A model generated the notes under the pieces. It was not told the origin of the DNA. It did not search any database and saw nothing but the letters and a program-made list of their open reading frames with translations. A program made the position numbers and the translations under genes. Below, piece by piece: positions 1 through 8,458 of a stretch of DNA of 64,000 nucleotides (positions are counted from its first letter, which is position 1; each line of letters begins with the position of its first letter). Source of the DNA: Hyphomicrobiales bacterium (lineage in GTDB: Bacteria; Pseudomonadota; Alphaproteobacteria; Rhizobiales; Rhizobiaceae); contig UCKS01000016.1 of assembly GCA_900473045.1 (NCBI GenBank), positions 100,480-164,479 on the forward strand, in the 5' to 3' direction.

Positions 1-200
1 CCGGTCAAAACCGGCAAGAGCATCGCGAGGGTGAGAAGCCCGAGTTCCGGCAACTGAAAGGCGACGGAGCCGAAGGTCGCCCGGCTGAAGAATTGCGGCG
101 AGGCCAGACTGAAGATCAGCAGCACGGCGATCAACGCAAATCCCGGCCCGGCCATATCCGGCCCCAGTGCCGCCTTGATGCGATTGAGGATTGTGGTCAT
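1..200 (-). CDS. Sugar ABC transporter permease, RbsC type (partial, C-terminus off the left edge)
   Basis: The minus strand starts with ATG at 198-200 and stays open to base 1. The 66 visible codons begin MTTILNRIKAALGPDM and lead into a hydrophobic first membrane segment (ALIAVLLIFSLASPQFF), then another helix (LGLLTLAMLLPVLT). This is the usual N-terminus of the branched-chain/ribose-type inner-membrane permease family. The start codon overlaps the stop of the upstream permease (ATGA), so the two are translationally coupled. They probably form the heterodimeric channel of one importer, as in rhamnose (RhaP/RhaQ) or AI-2 (LsrC/LsrD) systems. The substrate cannot be named from this piece. 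Confidence 0.85.
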   Translation of the reverse strand, partial: MTTILNRIKAALGPDMAGPGFALIAVLLIFSLASPQFFSRATFGSVAFQLPELGLLTLAMLLPVLT

Positions 201-1198
201 TTACGGCCCTCCTCCTGACGCATGAACGGCAAGAGCTTTTCGATGCTGGTATTGGACAGGGTGATCGCCACAAGAATAATGGCACCGACGATCATCTTGA
301 AGGCATAGGGCGAGACGCCCGCCAGATTGAGCCCGTTCTGGGTGACCGAGATCAGAAGCACGCCGAGCACGCAGCCGAGCACCGAGCCCTTGCCGCCGCC
401 AAGCCGCGCACCGCCGAGAACAACGGCAGCCAGCACGTCCAGTTCGCGGCCATACAGGGCATTTGGCACCACTTCTTGAGCATAATGCGCCTGGATCAGC
501 CCGCCGATCCCGGCCATCAGGCCAAGCCAGCCGAAGGCGATGAACTGCATGCCGCCGATATTGATGCCGAACCGGCGCGCGCCCTCCGGATTGTCGCCAA
601 AGGCATAGAGCTGGCGGCCCGTGGTCGTGCGGGTGATGAACACCCAGGTGGCCACCACGCAGATCAGCATGACCAGCACCGGCAGAGTGATCTCGATCCA
701 GCTGCCATCGGCCATCTCATGTTCGAACAGCACGACCCGCGAGGTCAGCCAGTCCGGCAGGTTGTAGATCGACACGCCGCGAGTGAAGAACATCAACAGG
801 CCGAAATAGATATTGAAGGTGGCGATGGTCGCGACGATCGAGATGATCCGGAATTTATGGATCAAAAAGGCGTTGACGGCTCCGAGCAACACGCCGAGCG
901 TACCGGCGATCAAAAGCCCGCTGATCCACCCGCCGCCGCCCATCCATCCAAGCATCAGCGCCGCGACATACTGGACGACGGAGGCCGCCACCGCAAACGA
1001 GATGTCGATGCCACCGGCAATCAGAACCACCAGCAGGCCGACGGCAAAGATGATGTTGACGGAGCTTGTGTTGAGCAGGTCGAACGCATTGCCGAGCGTG
1101 AAGAACCGGTCGGTGATGAAGGACAGGACGATGCTGATGATCGCGATGACGGCGAGCAGCGCAAATTCCGTCGCATGGGATTGAACGACCTTATGCAT
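197..1198 (-). CDS. Sugar ABC transporter permease, RbsC type
   Basis: This 333-residue inner-membrane permease belongs to the ribose/AI-2-type sugar import family. It has a short cytoplasmic N-terminus (MHKVVQSHATEFALL), about ten hydrophobic segments, and the family signature in the cytoplasmic loop (ELDVLAAVVLGGARLGGGKGS, around residues 235-255) that contacts the ATPase. Length is normal for the family. It overlaps the ATPase gene upstream by 8 bp and the next permease by ATGA, so transcription runs binding protein, ATPase, permease, permease. It pairs with the permease at the left edge. Family assignment is firm; the substrate is unknown. Confidence 0.93.
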   Translation of the reverse strand: MHKVVQSHATEFALLAVIAIISIVLSFITDRFFTLGNAFDLLNTSSVNIIFAVGLLVVLIAGGIDISFAVAASVVQYVAALMLGWMGGGGWISGLLIAGTLGVLLGAVNAFLIHKFRIISIVATIATFNIYFGLLMFFTRGVSIYNLPDWLTSRVVLFEHEMADGSWIEITLPVLVMLICVVATWVFITRTTTGRQLYAFGDNPEGARRFGINIGGMQFIAFGWLGLMAGIGGLIQAHYAQEVVPNALYGRELDVLAAVVLGGARLGGGKGSVLGCVLGVLLISVTQNGLNLAGVSPYAFKMIVGAIILVAITLSNTSIEKLLPFMRQEEGRK

Positions 1199-2705
1199 AG
1201 ACGGCTGCCTCGATCTCTGCGAGCGAGCAGTCCGCCGGCATGAACTGGTTGACGACCCGGCCCTTGGCCATGTGCAGCACGCGGTCCGCGTTGAAATAGA
1301 CTTCCGGCACCTCGTCGGAGATCAGGATGATCGCAAGGCCGGTCTCTGCCAGCTTCGCGACGATATCGAAAATGCCTGCCCGCGCGCCGACATCGACGCC
1401 GACGGTCGGCGCATCAAGGATGAGCAGCTTCGGATCGGTGGCCAGCCATTTGGCGATGGCAATGCGCTGCTGGTTGCCGCCCGACAGCGTCGAGATCGCA
1501 TCACCCTGCAGGCCGATCTTCACACCGAGATCGGTGATCCATTGCGCCACCAGATCGCGCTTCCGGCTGTCGGACAACAGCCCGCCGGATGTGATCTTGC
1601 CGAGCGAGGCGATGACAAGATTGTCGGCGATCGATTGCGGCTGGATCAGCCCCAACGACAGCCGGTCCTCCGAGAGATAGGCGATCCCGGCGGCGATGGC
1701 ATCGCGATTGGACGAAAAATGCACCGGCTTGCCCTCCAGCCTGACGGTGCCTGACCTCGGTTTCAGCATGCCGAACAGCGACAAGGCGAGCTCCGTGCGC
1801 CCGGCGCCCAGCAACCCGGTAATCCCCAGCGTTTCGCCGCGCCGCACGGTAAAGGAAATGTCCTCGAACTGGCCCGGCCGCGACAGCCCATCGACCTCCA
1901 ACACCACCGGATTGCCGCCGGCATTGCAGGCGCGCACGATCTGGTCGAAGGTCTTGCCGGTCATCAATTCCGTAATGCGCGACTGGGTCATGCCTTCGGT
2001 CGAATAGGCGCCGACCAGCGCCCCGTCGCGCAGCACCGTCAGCCGGCTGGAAATTTCCAGCACCTCGGCCAGCCGGTGGCTGACGAACACCACGGCGACG
2101 CCGGAGGCAGAGAGCGTGCGCACGATATCGAGAAGATGGTCGGTCTCCGACTGTGTCAGGGAGGCCGTCGGCTCGTCCATGAAGACCAGCTTTGCCTCGC
2201 CGACAAGCGCGCGGGCGATCGCGACGATCTGGCGCTGGGCGATGGCATAATCCTTCAGCGGCCGGTCGACATCGAGCGTCACGCCGAGCCGCGCCAAGGC
2301 CTTGACCGCCTTCTCGCGCATGCCGTTGTAATTGACGAAACGCGGCCAGCGGCCAAGCAGCGTCTGGAAGGAAATGTTTTCGGCAACCGTCATTTCCGGA
2401 AACAGCGCTAGGTCCTGCCAGATCACCTGGATGCCGGAATTCTGCGCCGTCACGGGCGACATATGCGCATAGGTCTGCCCGTCAAACTCGATCGCCGCGC
2501 CGTCCTGGGGGCGGTAGACACCAGTGATGATCTTGATCAGCGTGCTCTTGCCCGAGCCATTTTCACCGGCAAGGCAATGCACCTCGCCCGGCAGGACGTC
2601 GAAGCTGATATCCTTCAAGGCTCTGACGCCACCGAACGTCATGTTGATGTTGCGCAGGATTAGAAGCGGCTTTTGGCCACTCTTAGCGCTTTCGCGTCCA
2701 GTCAT
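1191..2705 (-). CDS. Sugar ABC transporter ATP-binding protein, RbsA type (two ABC domains)
   Basis: The protein is about 504 residues with two fused nucleotide-binding domains, as in RbsA, MglA, RhaT and LsrA. The N-terminal half has Walker A GENGSGKST, a Q-loop (IQVIWQDLALFPEMTVAEN) and Walker B LVFMDEPTASL. The C-terminal half has the degenerate Walker A (GLLGAGRTEL) typical of this family, signature LSGGNQQ and LLILDAPTVGVD. It is expected to drive sugar import at the cytoplasmic face with the two downstream permeases. I chose the ATG at 2703-2705 (MTGRESAKSG) because the frame upstream to 2750 carries no family similarity; an earlier start cannot be excluded. Confidence 0.92.
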   Translation of the reverse strand: MTGRESAKSGQKPLLILRNINMTFGGVRALKDISFDVLPGEVHCLAGENGSGKSTLIKIITGVYRPQDGAAIEFDGQTYAHMSPVTAQNSGIQVIWQDLALFPEMTVAENISFQTLLGRWPRFVNYNGMREKAVKALARLGVTLDVDRPLKDYAIAQRQIVAIARALVGEAKLVFMDEPTASLTQSETDHLLDIVRTLSASGVAVVFVSHRLAEVLEISSRLTVLRDGALVGAYSTEGMTQSRITELMTGKTFDQIVRACNAGGNPVVLEVDGLSRPGQFEDISFTVRRGETLGITGLLGAGRTELALSLFGMLKPRSGTVRLEGKPVHFSSNRDAIAAGIAYLSEDRLSLGLIQPQSIADNLVIASLGKITSGGLLSDSRKRDLVAQWITDLGVKIGLQGDAISTLSGGNQQRIAIAKWLATDPKLLILDAPTVGVDVGARAGIFDIVAKLAETGLAIILISDEVPEVYFNADRVLHMAKGRVVNQFMPADCSLAEIEAAVYA

Positions 2706-2742
2706 CGGTTCAACCTGTGAAAGTGCGGATCTTGTAGAACTT

Positions 2743-2784
2743 CCGGGCACCGCCGAGCCGACCGAAGTCAGCCCAGCAGCCCGG
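2743..2784. promoter_or_regulatory. Intercistronic inverted repeat after the binding-protein gene
   Basis: CCGGGC (2743-2748) and GCCCGG (2779-2784) can pair across a 30-nt loop that itself contains a small hairpin (GAC/GTC, 2760-2769). It lies in the gap between the binding-protein stop and the ATPase start. There is no T-run. It is the weakest member of a pattern seen after every binding-protein gene here and could stabilise the 3' end of that mRNA segment. Confidence 0.35.
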
Positions 2785-2803
2785 GAGAACCTTTTCGGGG
2801 ACG

Positions 2804-3781
2804 TTACAGGCCCATGCCTGCAAGCTCGTCTACGGTATCCTTGTTGATCGGCAGGAGCTGATCGACGATGATGTCGTTGCCGGCCGGCTTGATCACGCCG
2901 AGGCCCGGAATATCGTCGCCATCCTTGACACTTTCACCCTTGATCAGACGATCGGCCATGGTGACGAAGACTTCGCCGGCCTGTTTCGGATTCCACATGA
3001 AGCCGCCGGAGATCGCACCCGACTTGATCAGCTTCTGGCCCTGGCCGGGCGAGAACGGTCCAAGTACGAAGATCTCACCGGTCTTGCGACGTTCCTCCAC
3101 GGCACGGCCGGCCCCGATCGGACCTTGGCTGCCGAAGGCAAGGAACCCCTTCAGATCCGGATGGGCGGAAATCAGGTCAAGCGCCGTCGAGCGGCTCTTG
3201 TCGACATCCTCGGCCACGCCGTAGCGTTCGCCAACCAGCTTCATGTCGGGATAGTTGGCCTTGAGGTAGGCGACCGCCGCATCGGCCCAAGCGTTGTGCA
3301 AGGGAACAGTGAGCGAACCGACGAACACGGCATATTCGCCCTTGCCGCCCATCTTCTCGGCCAGAAGCTTGGCATGCGCTTCGCCGAAACCGGTGGACGA
3401 GGCCAGCTCGAAATTCCAGTCGGCGCCCTTCTGGCTCGGGGATTCATGCGTGATGACGAAAATGCCGGCGGCCTTGGCCTTGGCGAGAACCGGCTCGAGC
3501 ACCTTGGCATCGTTGGGGACCACACCGATCACCTTGACGCCCTGCGCGATCAGGTCCTCGATGGCGCGCACCTGCAGGGCCGGGTCGGCGCTGGTCGGGC
3601 CGACCATGAAGGCATCGAGACCGAGCTTGGCGCCCTGCTCCTTGATGCCGGCATCCATCGCGTTGAACCACGGAATGCCACCGATCTTGACGACGACCCC
3701 AACCTTGTCGGCGGCCAGCGCCGCAAACGAGACGCCAAGCGACAGCGATGCAGCCAGCGCCGCAATCATAAACTTTTTCAT
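2804..3781 (-). CDS. Periplasmic sugar-binding protein, RbsB/LsrB-like
   Basis: The start is ATG at 3779-3781, preceded by a strong ribosome site (GGAGGAAGAGC). The first 23 residues are a Sec signal peptide (MKKFMIAALAASLSLGVS, cut near ALAAD). The mature part is a type-I periplasmic-binding fold: VGVVVKIGGIPWFNAMDAGI at the N-terminus, DLIAQGVKVIGVVPNDAKVL around residue 90, and AFGSQGPIGAGRAVEE later. These resemble ribose- and AI-2-binding proteins. It would capture the substrate in the periplasm and hand it to the downstream permeases. About 325 residues is normal for the family. An LsrB-like AI-2 role is possible but lsrK/lsrF-type enzymes are not in view, so the ligand stays open. Confidence 0.9.
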   Translation of the reverse strand: MKKFMIAALAASLSLGVSFAALAADKVGVVVKIGGIPWFNAMDAGIKEQGAKLGLDAFMVGPTSADPALQVRAIEDLIAQGVKVIGVVPNDAKVLEPVLAKAKAAGIFVITHESPSQKGADWNFELASSTGFGEAHAKLLAEKMGGKGEYAVFVGSLTVPLHNAWADAAVAYLKANYPDMKLVGERYGVAEDVDKSRSTALDLISAHPDLKGFLAFGSQGPIGAGRAVEERRKTGEIFVLGPFSPGQGQKLIKSGAISGGFMWNPKQAGEVFVTMADRLIKGESVKDGDDIPGLGVIKPAGNDIIVDQLLPINKDTVDELAGMGL

Positions 3782-3917
3782 GCTCTTCCTCCTCCAAGAC
3801 GTTTCCGCGCAGGCAACAAGACCACAGGCCGCAGACAAGGCCCTCGCTGTCAGTTCACCTCAGGTTGGCGCTGGAAACCGCATCCTCCACGTGACCGCCT
3901 CCTCAAGCGGACCTCGC

Positions 3918-3958
3918 TGCACAATCGATATTTCTTTTTTGCACAATCGATGGTGCAA
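3918..3958. promoter_or_regulatory. Twin operator between the importer operon and its LacI-type regulator
   Basis: The 12-mer TGCACAATCGAT occurs at 3918-3929 and again at 3940-3951, exactly 22 bp apart (two helical turns). The second copy sits in a palindrome, TTGCACAATCGATGGTGCAA (3939-3958), whose arms TTGCAC and GTGCAA match. The site lies in the 245-bp divergent intergenic region and has the form of a LacI-family operator. The regulator gene at 4027 is the natural candidate to bind it. Confidence 0.65.
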
Positions 3959-4026
3959 ATAATATGTTTTGGATTTAAACTTTCGTCAAGAGAAAATTGG
4001 CACTAACAAAACGAAGGGAGGAACGC

Positions 4027-5091
4027 ATGAAGCCGCAGGGGAAAAAAAAGGCGACGATCTACGATCTTTCGCTGCTGTCCGGCTGTTCGGCCTCCACCGT
4101 CAGCGCCGTGCTGAATGGCACATGGCGCAAGCGACGGATCAAGGAAAGCACGGCCGAACTGATCCAAGGGTTGGCTGAACAGCATCAATATACCGCCAAC
4201 CTGCAGGCTCGCGGCCTTCGCAATTCCCGCTCCGGCCTCGTCGGCCTGCTTCTGCCCGTGCACGACAACCGCTATTTCTCCTCGATGGCCCAAACCTTTG
4301 AGGCGCAGGTGCGCAGCCATGGCAAATGCCCCGTCGTCGTCAGCGCCTCGCGCGATCCGCAGGAGGAACTGGCGACCGTCGAAACCTTGATCTCCTATTC
4401 GATCGACGAGCTGTTCATCGCCGGTGCCACCGACCCCGATAGCGTGCATGGCCTCTGCGAAGCCGCAGGCATTCGCCATATCAACATCGACCTTCCAGGA
4501 ACCAAGGCGCCGTCTGTGATCAGCGATAACTATCAAGGCGCCCGCATGCTGACGCAGGCGATCATCAAGCGGTTCGACGACGCTGCCGTAACGCTGAAGC
4601 CGGAGGAACTTTTCCTGTTTGGCGGGCGCAACGACCATGCCAGCCGCGAGCGCATCAAGGGTTTTCGCGATATCAAGACGGAAATGCTCGGCGGCGACAG
4701 CGATGCCTGCATCCAGCCGACCGGCTATTCGCCGGACATGACGCAAAAGGCCTTCGAGGCCTTCTATGAACGCGAAGGAAAGCTGCCGCGCGGACTGTTC
4801 ATCAACTCCTCGATCAATTTCGAGGGCCTTTTGCGCTTCATGGCGCAGCACCCGCACGAAACCTTCGCCGATCTCGTCGTCGGCTGCTACGACTACGACC
4901 CGTTCGGCTCCTTCCTGCCCTTCCCGGTGATCATGATCCGCCAGGATACCGAAAGCATGCTCGCCAAGGCCTTCGAACTGATCGCAGAAGCCCGCCCAGC
5001 GGTGACGATCCACCTGATCCAGCCTGAACTGGTCCATCCGCGCACCGCCCTCAAGGGCCCGCTCGACTCCATCCGCGATATCGACGCTTGA
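4027..5091 (+). CDS. LacI-family transcriptional regulator
   Basis: A 354-residue regulator. The N-terminal helix-turn-helix is atypical but recognisable (TIYDLSLLSGCSASTVSAVL, residues 9-28), followed by a basic hinge region (RKRRIKESTAELIQGLAEQ). The remainder is a sugar-binding effector domain (GLVGLLLPVHDNRYFSSM; HINIDLPG; SDNYQGARMLTQ). The start is ATG at 4027 with GGGAGG eight bases upstream; an in-frame upstream start lacks a ribosome site. It is transcribed away from the sugar importer operon across the twin operator, so it most likely represses that operon until the imported sugar binds. The effector is unknown. Confidence 0.85.
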   Translation: MKPQGKKKATIYDLSLLSGCSASTVSAVLNGTWRKRRIKESTAELIQGLAEQHQYTANLQARGLRNSRSGLVGLLLPVHDNRYFSSMAQTFEAQVRSHGKCPVVVSASRDPQEELATVETLISYSIDELFIAGATDPDSVHGLCEAAGIRHINIDLPGTKAPSVISDNYQGARMLTQAIIKRFDDAAVTLKPEELFLFGGRNDHASRERIKGFRDIKTEMLGGDSDACIQPTGYSPDMTQKAFEAFYEREGKLPRGLFINSSINFEGLLRFMAQHPHETFADLVVGCYDYDPFGSFLPFPVIMIRQDTESMLAKAFELIAEARPAVTIHLIQPELVHPRTALKGPLDSIRDIDA

Positions 5092-5421
5092 GCATCAGCA
5101 TATTGGTTGCTGCAGCCAACCGCGACACTAAGCGCAACAGGCGATGGCAGGCCCGGTGCTGCTTACACCACCGGTGACGACGCCCCCTTCCCGGCACCTT
5201 TGTCTCTGACAAAGTCCGGCTGCGTCATCCATGGTCATGTGAGAGGACCATGGAAGCAAGCAAGCTGATACTGTCGGAAGCCACGTTGGCCAGCACGCCG
5301 CAACAGTAGATTTTTTATTGGTTCGATGCAGCAGACCTGGTTTGATGCGACTGTAATGACGTTGGTATCAAGGGGCACTTGCAAACCCGATCCAGATATC
5401 TGGCGCGGATATCGAAAGGGG
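5092..5421. other. Intergenic region with two inverted repeats upstream of the quinone-oxidoreductase gene
   Basis: No gene is seen in these 330 bases. Two symmetric elements stand out. CCATGGTC (5229-5236) is the exact reverse complement of GACCATGG (5246-5253), with a 9-nt spacer. A perfect 12-bp palindrome, CCAGATATCTGG, lies at 5392-5403, 18 bp before the downstream ATG. Either could be a regulator site. A short imperfect hairpin near 5104-5120 (TTGGTTGC/GCAGCCAA) follows the LacI gene but has no T-run. Confidence 0.4.
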
Positions 5422-6392
5422 ATGGTTGTGAAAGCACTGGTTTTTAAAGAGTTTGGCGCTCCCGAAGTGCTGCATATTGCCGATATCCCCGCGCCGATCC
5501 TGGGTGCCCGTGACGTCCTGGTGCGGGTTGCCTATGCAGGTTTGAACTTTGCAGACGTCTATCGGCGGCAGGGCAACTATCATCTCAAGCGGGCAAGCCC
5601 CTGGGTGCTGGGATATGAAGGGTCTGGCCGTGTTGAAGCCGTTGGTACCGGCGTCAGCGGACTGCGTATCGGTGACAGAATAGCGTTCGCAGACAGTCCA
5701 TTTTCGAACGCCGAGTATGCGGCTGTTGATGCCGACAAAATCATCCCGGTACCACCGGACATCCCTCTAGACATTGCAGCGGCCGTCCTGTTGCAAGGCC
5801 TGACTGCACAATATCTGGTTTCCGACAGCTACGACATTCGGCCCGGCGATACCGCGCTTGTTCATGCTGCTGGCGGTGGCGTCGGCTTGCTGCTCTGCCA
5901 GCAGGCGCGCGACAAGGGCGCCAAAGTGGTGGCGCTCGCCTCGTCCGAAACCAAGCGGCAGGCTGCTCTTCGTGCCGGAGCCATCCGTGCATTCGGATAC
6001 GAAGATTGGCGCGAGACCGTTATCGCCGCAGTTGGCGAGGTTGACGTCGTCTATGACTCGGTCGGATCGACGCTTGTTGAAAGCCTCGCTGTTGTCAAGA
6101 CCGGCGGTTCGGCCGTTTTCTATGGGATGGCCGGAGGCGACCCGCAGCCTGTGGATCCGCGCATCCTGATGGATCGGTCTCTCAAGTTGATCGGCGGCGA
6201 CCTGTGGAATGTGCTCAGAACCCGGCAAGACAGGATTGAGCGATCCTCAAAGCTTTTGCCCTCATTCGTTCCGGAAACCTTTCGGTCGAAATCGCGGCCG
6301 TCTTTCCACTTTCGGAAGGAGCCTGCGCGCATCGCCTGCTTCAGGAGCGATCCGTGATTGGCAAAATCCTTCTCTCCGTTGGAGAAAACTGA
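5422..6392 (+). pseudogene. NADPH:quinone oxidoreductase (zinc-free MDR family), frameshifted near the C-terminus
   Basis: ATG at 5422 follows an AAGGGG ribosome site and begins MVVKALVFKEFGAPEVL, the standard QorA-type N-terminus. A GroES-like substrate domain is followed by the NADPH-binding motif AAGGGVGLLLCQQA (about residues 156-169). The reading frame is intact to about 6242, then goes into frame-1 nonsense ending at 6357. One base off, starting at 6243, the expected C-terminus continues for 49 codons (AFALIRSGNLSVEIAAVFPLSEG, then GKILLSVGEN) to TGA at 6390-6392. A one-base loss around 6236-6245 explains this. The truncated form would lack the last helix and strands of the family fold; a sequencing error is the alternative. 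Confidence 0.82.
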
Positions 6393-6475
6393 GAAACCCG
6401 TCGTTCAAAGTCAGTCCGCCTACTGCAGCAGCAAATAATGCGCAGCGCCGTAGAACAGCGGGTCTCAACGACAAA

Positions 6476-6515
6476 TGGCCGCTCTCGGAGTGAGAACGGC
6501 CAGTTGTCTGGGTTT
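6476..6515 (+). terminator. Rho-independent terminator after the quinone-oxidoreductase gene
   Basis: TGGCCG (6476-6481) plus TCTC pairs with GAGA plus CGGCCA (6497-6502) around a 5-nt loop with one internal mismatch. A G/T-rich tail ending GGGTTTT follows. It lies between two convergent genes, so it could serve the plus-strand gene and, more weakly, the minus-strand dehydrogenase. Confidence 0.55.
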
Positions 6516-6551
6516 TAAAACCTGTAACAGCGCGGGGTACGACGGGCCGGG

Positions 6552-7256
6552 TTAAATGGATCGTGTGATGCCGCCGTCGACGCGGATATTCTGTCCGGTG
6601 ATGTATCCGGCACCGTCGGAGGCCAGGAAGGCAACCGTCGCCGCGATCTCCTCGCTTTTGCCGTAGCGCTGCATCGGCACGCTCTCCCGCCGTGCGTCTG
6701 TCGCAGGAAGGCTGTCGATCCATCCCGGAAGGATGTTGTTGATGCGAATATTGTCCTTGGCGTAGGTGTCGGCGAAAATCTTGGTGTAGGAAGCAAGCCC
6801 GGCCCGGAACACCGCAGATGTTGGGAACGTCTCGGACGGCTCGAAGGCCCAGGCCGTCGAGATATTGATGATGGAGCCGGAGCGCTGTTTCTGCATGATC
6901 GGCGTGACGATGCGGACCGCGCGAACCACATTCAGCAGATACGTGTCCAGGCCCTTGTGCCAATCGTCGTCGGATATGTCGAGGATCGGCGCGCGGGGAC
7001 CGTGACCGGCGCTGTTGACGAGCACATCGATACGGCCCCAGGTCGAGACAGCCAGATCAACCAGCCTCTTCAGGTCGTCGTTCGATTGATTGGAGCCGGT
7101 GACACCGACGCCTCCCAGCTCCAAAGCAAGCTTTTCGCCCTTGCCTGACGAAGACAGGACGGCGACCTTGTACCCATCCGTGGCGAGCTTGCGGGCAGCC
7201 TCGGCCCCCATGCCGCTTCCACCGGCGGTAATGACCGCAACCTTTTCATTTGCCAT
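6552..7256 (-). CDS. Short-chain dehydrogenase/reductase (SDR)
   Basis: A 234-residue classical SDR. The Rossmann cofactor motif TAGGSGMG lies near residues 11-18. NSAG (from VLVNSAGHG) follows, then the serine of INISTAWAF. The usual YxxxK catalytic pair appears as SYTKIFADTYAKD, where Y and K are three residues apart as YTKI rather than a clean YxxxK, so catalytic competence should be checked. The C-terminus has the common GQNIRVDGG. ATG at 7254-7256 is preceded by AGGAACAGGA. The gene diverges from a LysR regulator that probably controls it. Substrate unknown; oxidoreduction of a small carbonyl or alcohol is expected. Confidence 0.85.
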   Translation of the reverse strand: MANEKVAVITAGGSGMGAEAARKLATDGYKVAVLSSSGKGEKLALELGGVGVTGSNQSNDDLKRLVDLAVSTWGRIDVLVNSAGHGPRAPILDISDDDWHKGLDTYLLNVVRAVRIVTPIMQKQRSGSIINISTAWAFEPSETFPTSAVFRAGLASYTKIFADTYAKDNIRINNILPGWIDSLPATDARRESVPMQRYGKSEEIAATVAFLASDGAGYITGQNIRVDGGITRSI

Positions 7257-7285
7257 TCCTGTTCCTTCCGAGCGCTGTGGCGATT

Positions 7286-7307
7286 CCCACACGTTGACAC
7301 AAGTGGG
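7286..7307. promoter_or_regulatory. Possible LysR binding site in the SDR/LysR divergent promoter
   Basis: CCCAC (7286-7290) and GTGGG (7303-7307) form an inverted repeat with a 12-bp spacer in the 102-bp gap between the two divergent genes. The arms are short, so this is only a suggestion for where the LysR protein binds. Confidence 0.3.
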
Positions 7308-7358
7308 GACCGAAGACTAAGCAGAAAGACAGACTCCTGCCTGTAGGAAAACTATTGG

Positions 7359-8270
7359 ATGTTTGGTGCACACGGCCCCCACCGGTACCCGCCTCTGAAC
7401 GCGCTCCGGATGTTTGAGAGTGCCGCCCGGCATTTGAATTTCCGCGTTGCGTCTGAGGAACTCTGCGTTACACAGGGAGCCGTCGCCCAACAGGTCCGGG
7501 CGCTCGAAGAAGCGCTCGGCGTCAAGCTGTTCGACCGGCTTCCCCGCTCGCTTGCCTTGACAGAGGCCGGGCAACGCTACCTGAAGCCGATACAGCGTGC
7601 GCTGTCGATGATTACCGAGGCGACGCAGGAACTGAAGCCGCATAAAACCGTCATTACCATCAGCGTCACCCATTCCTTCGCCACCAAATGGCTCATTCCA
7701 CGGCTCGGCCGCTTCTCCGACGCGCACCCGGATGTCGAAGTTCAGGTGCTTGCGGCAAATACCCTGGCGAACTTTCAAAGTGATGGCGTCGATATCGCCG
7801 TTCGCCAAACGAAACCGCCGTTTGGAGCAGGCTTGCAGGGTGACCTGCTCTTCCCAGTGAAGCTATACGCAGTTTGCAGCCCCTCCCTGCTGACGGCAGC
7901 AAAACCGCTTGGAGCAGTTCAGGATTTGCCACAGCATGTGCTTTTGCATGACGCGCATGGCATGTGGCGTGTGTTTCTGGAGCGCGCCGGTGTGCAGGCT
8001 GATAGGAGCACACTAAAATCGGTGAAATTTTCCTATGCTTCCCTGGCAATCGATGCCGCCATCGCTGGCCAAGGTGTCGCCTTGGCCAGCGAACCGCTGA
8101 TCGAGGACGATCTTGCAAGCGGCCGTCTGTGCAGCCCTTTCGCGTTCAGCCTTGCCGACGAACTCGGTTTCTATCTCGTCTATCCACGTGCGCCGCGCAA
8201 AGCAGATAACGTCAGATGGATGAGAGATTGGCTTCTCACGCAAAACGCCTCGAAATCCCCTGCGGAGTGA
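7359..8270 (+). CDS. LysR-family transcriptional regulator (GcvA-like)
   Basis: A 303-residue LysR regulator. The N-terminus PPLNALRMFESAARHLNF and the winged helix (ELCVTQGAVAQQVRALEE, residues 32-49) with LGVKLFDRLPRSLALT are typical of the GcvA/AmpR subgroup. An effector-binding domain follows (THSFATKWLIPRLGRF, QSDGVDIAVRQ). It is transcribed away from the SDR gene, the usual layout for a LysR protein that regulates its divergent neighbour. The co-inducer is unknown. It may also touch the quinone-oxidoreductase gene, but nothing in the sequence shows this. Confidence 0.9.
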   Translation: MFGAHGPHRYPPLNALRMFESAARHLNFRVASEELCVTQGAVAQQVRALEEALGVKLFDRLPRSLALTEAGQRYLKPIQRALSMITEATQELKPHKTVITISVTHSFATKWLIPRLGRFSDAHPDVEVQVLAANTLANFQSDGVDIAVRQTKPPFGAGLQGDLLFPVKLYAVCSPSLLTAAKPLGAVQDLPQHVLLHDAHGMWRVFLERAGVQADRSTLKSVKFSYASLAIDAAIAGQGVALASEPLIEDDLASGRLCSPFAFSLADELGFYLVYPRAPRKADNVRWMRDWLLTQNASKSPAE

Positions 8271-8458
8271 GCCTCCCGGTTTGATCTGGTGAGCTTTACA
8301 TGTCGAATAGCGCGTTCACCCTTCCACACTATTTTGCGCGTCATGCCAGTGCCCGTCATTGTGCAGGTCATCGTGTCCATCATCGGGTATTACACCCCTT
8401 GTGAACTGATCTTCGATCGAAAGCTGACAATGGGCCCGCGCCAGCAAAACCTTCAATA

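Noticed and set aside
191..1243. Long plus-strand open frame opposite the RbsC-type permease (also others of this kind, for example 49448-51493 and 16746-17807).
   Set aside because: They are antisense to well-recognised genes, are rich in Arg/His/Asp from GC-rich reverse codons, and match no family.
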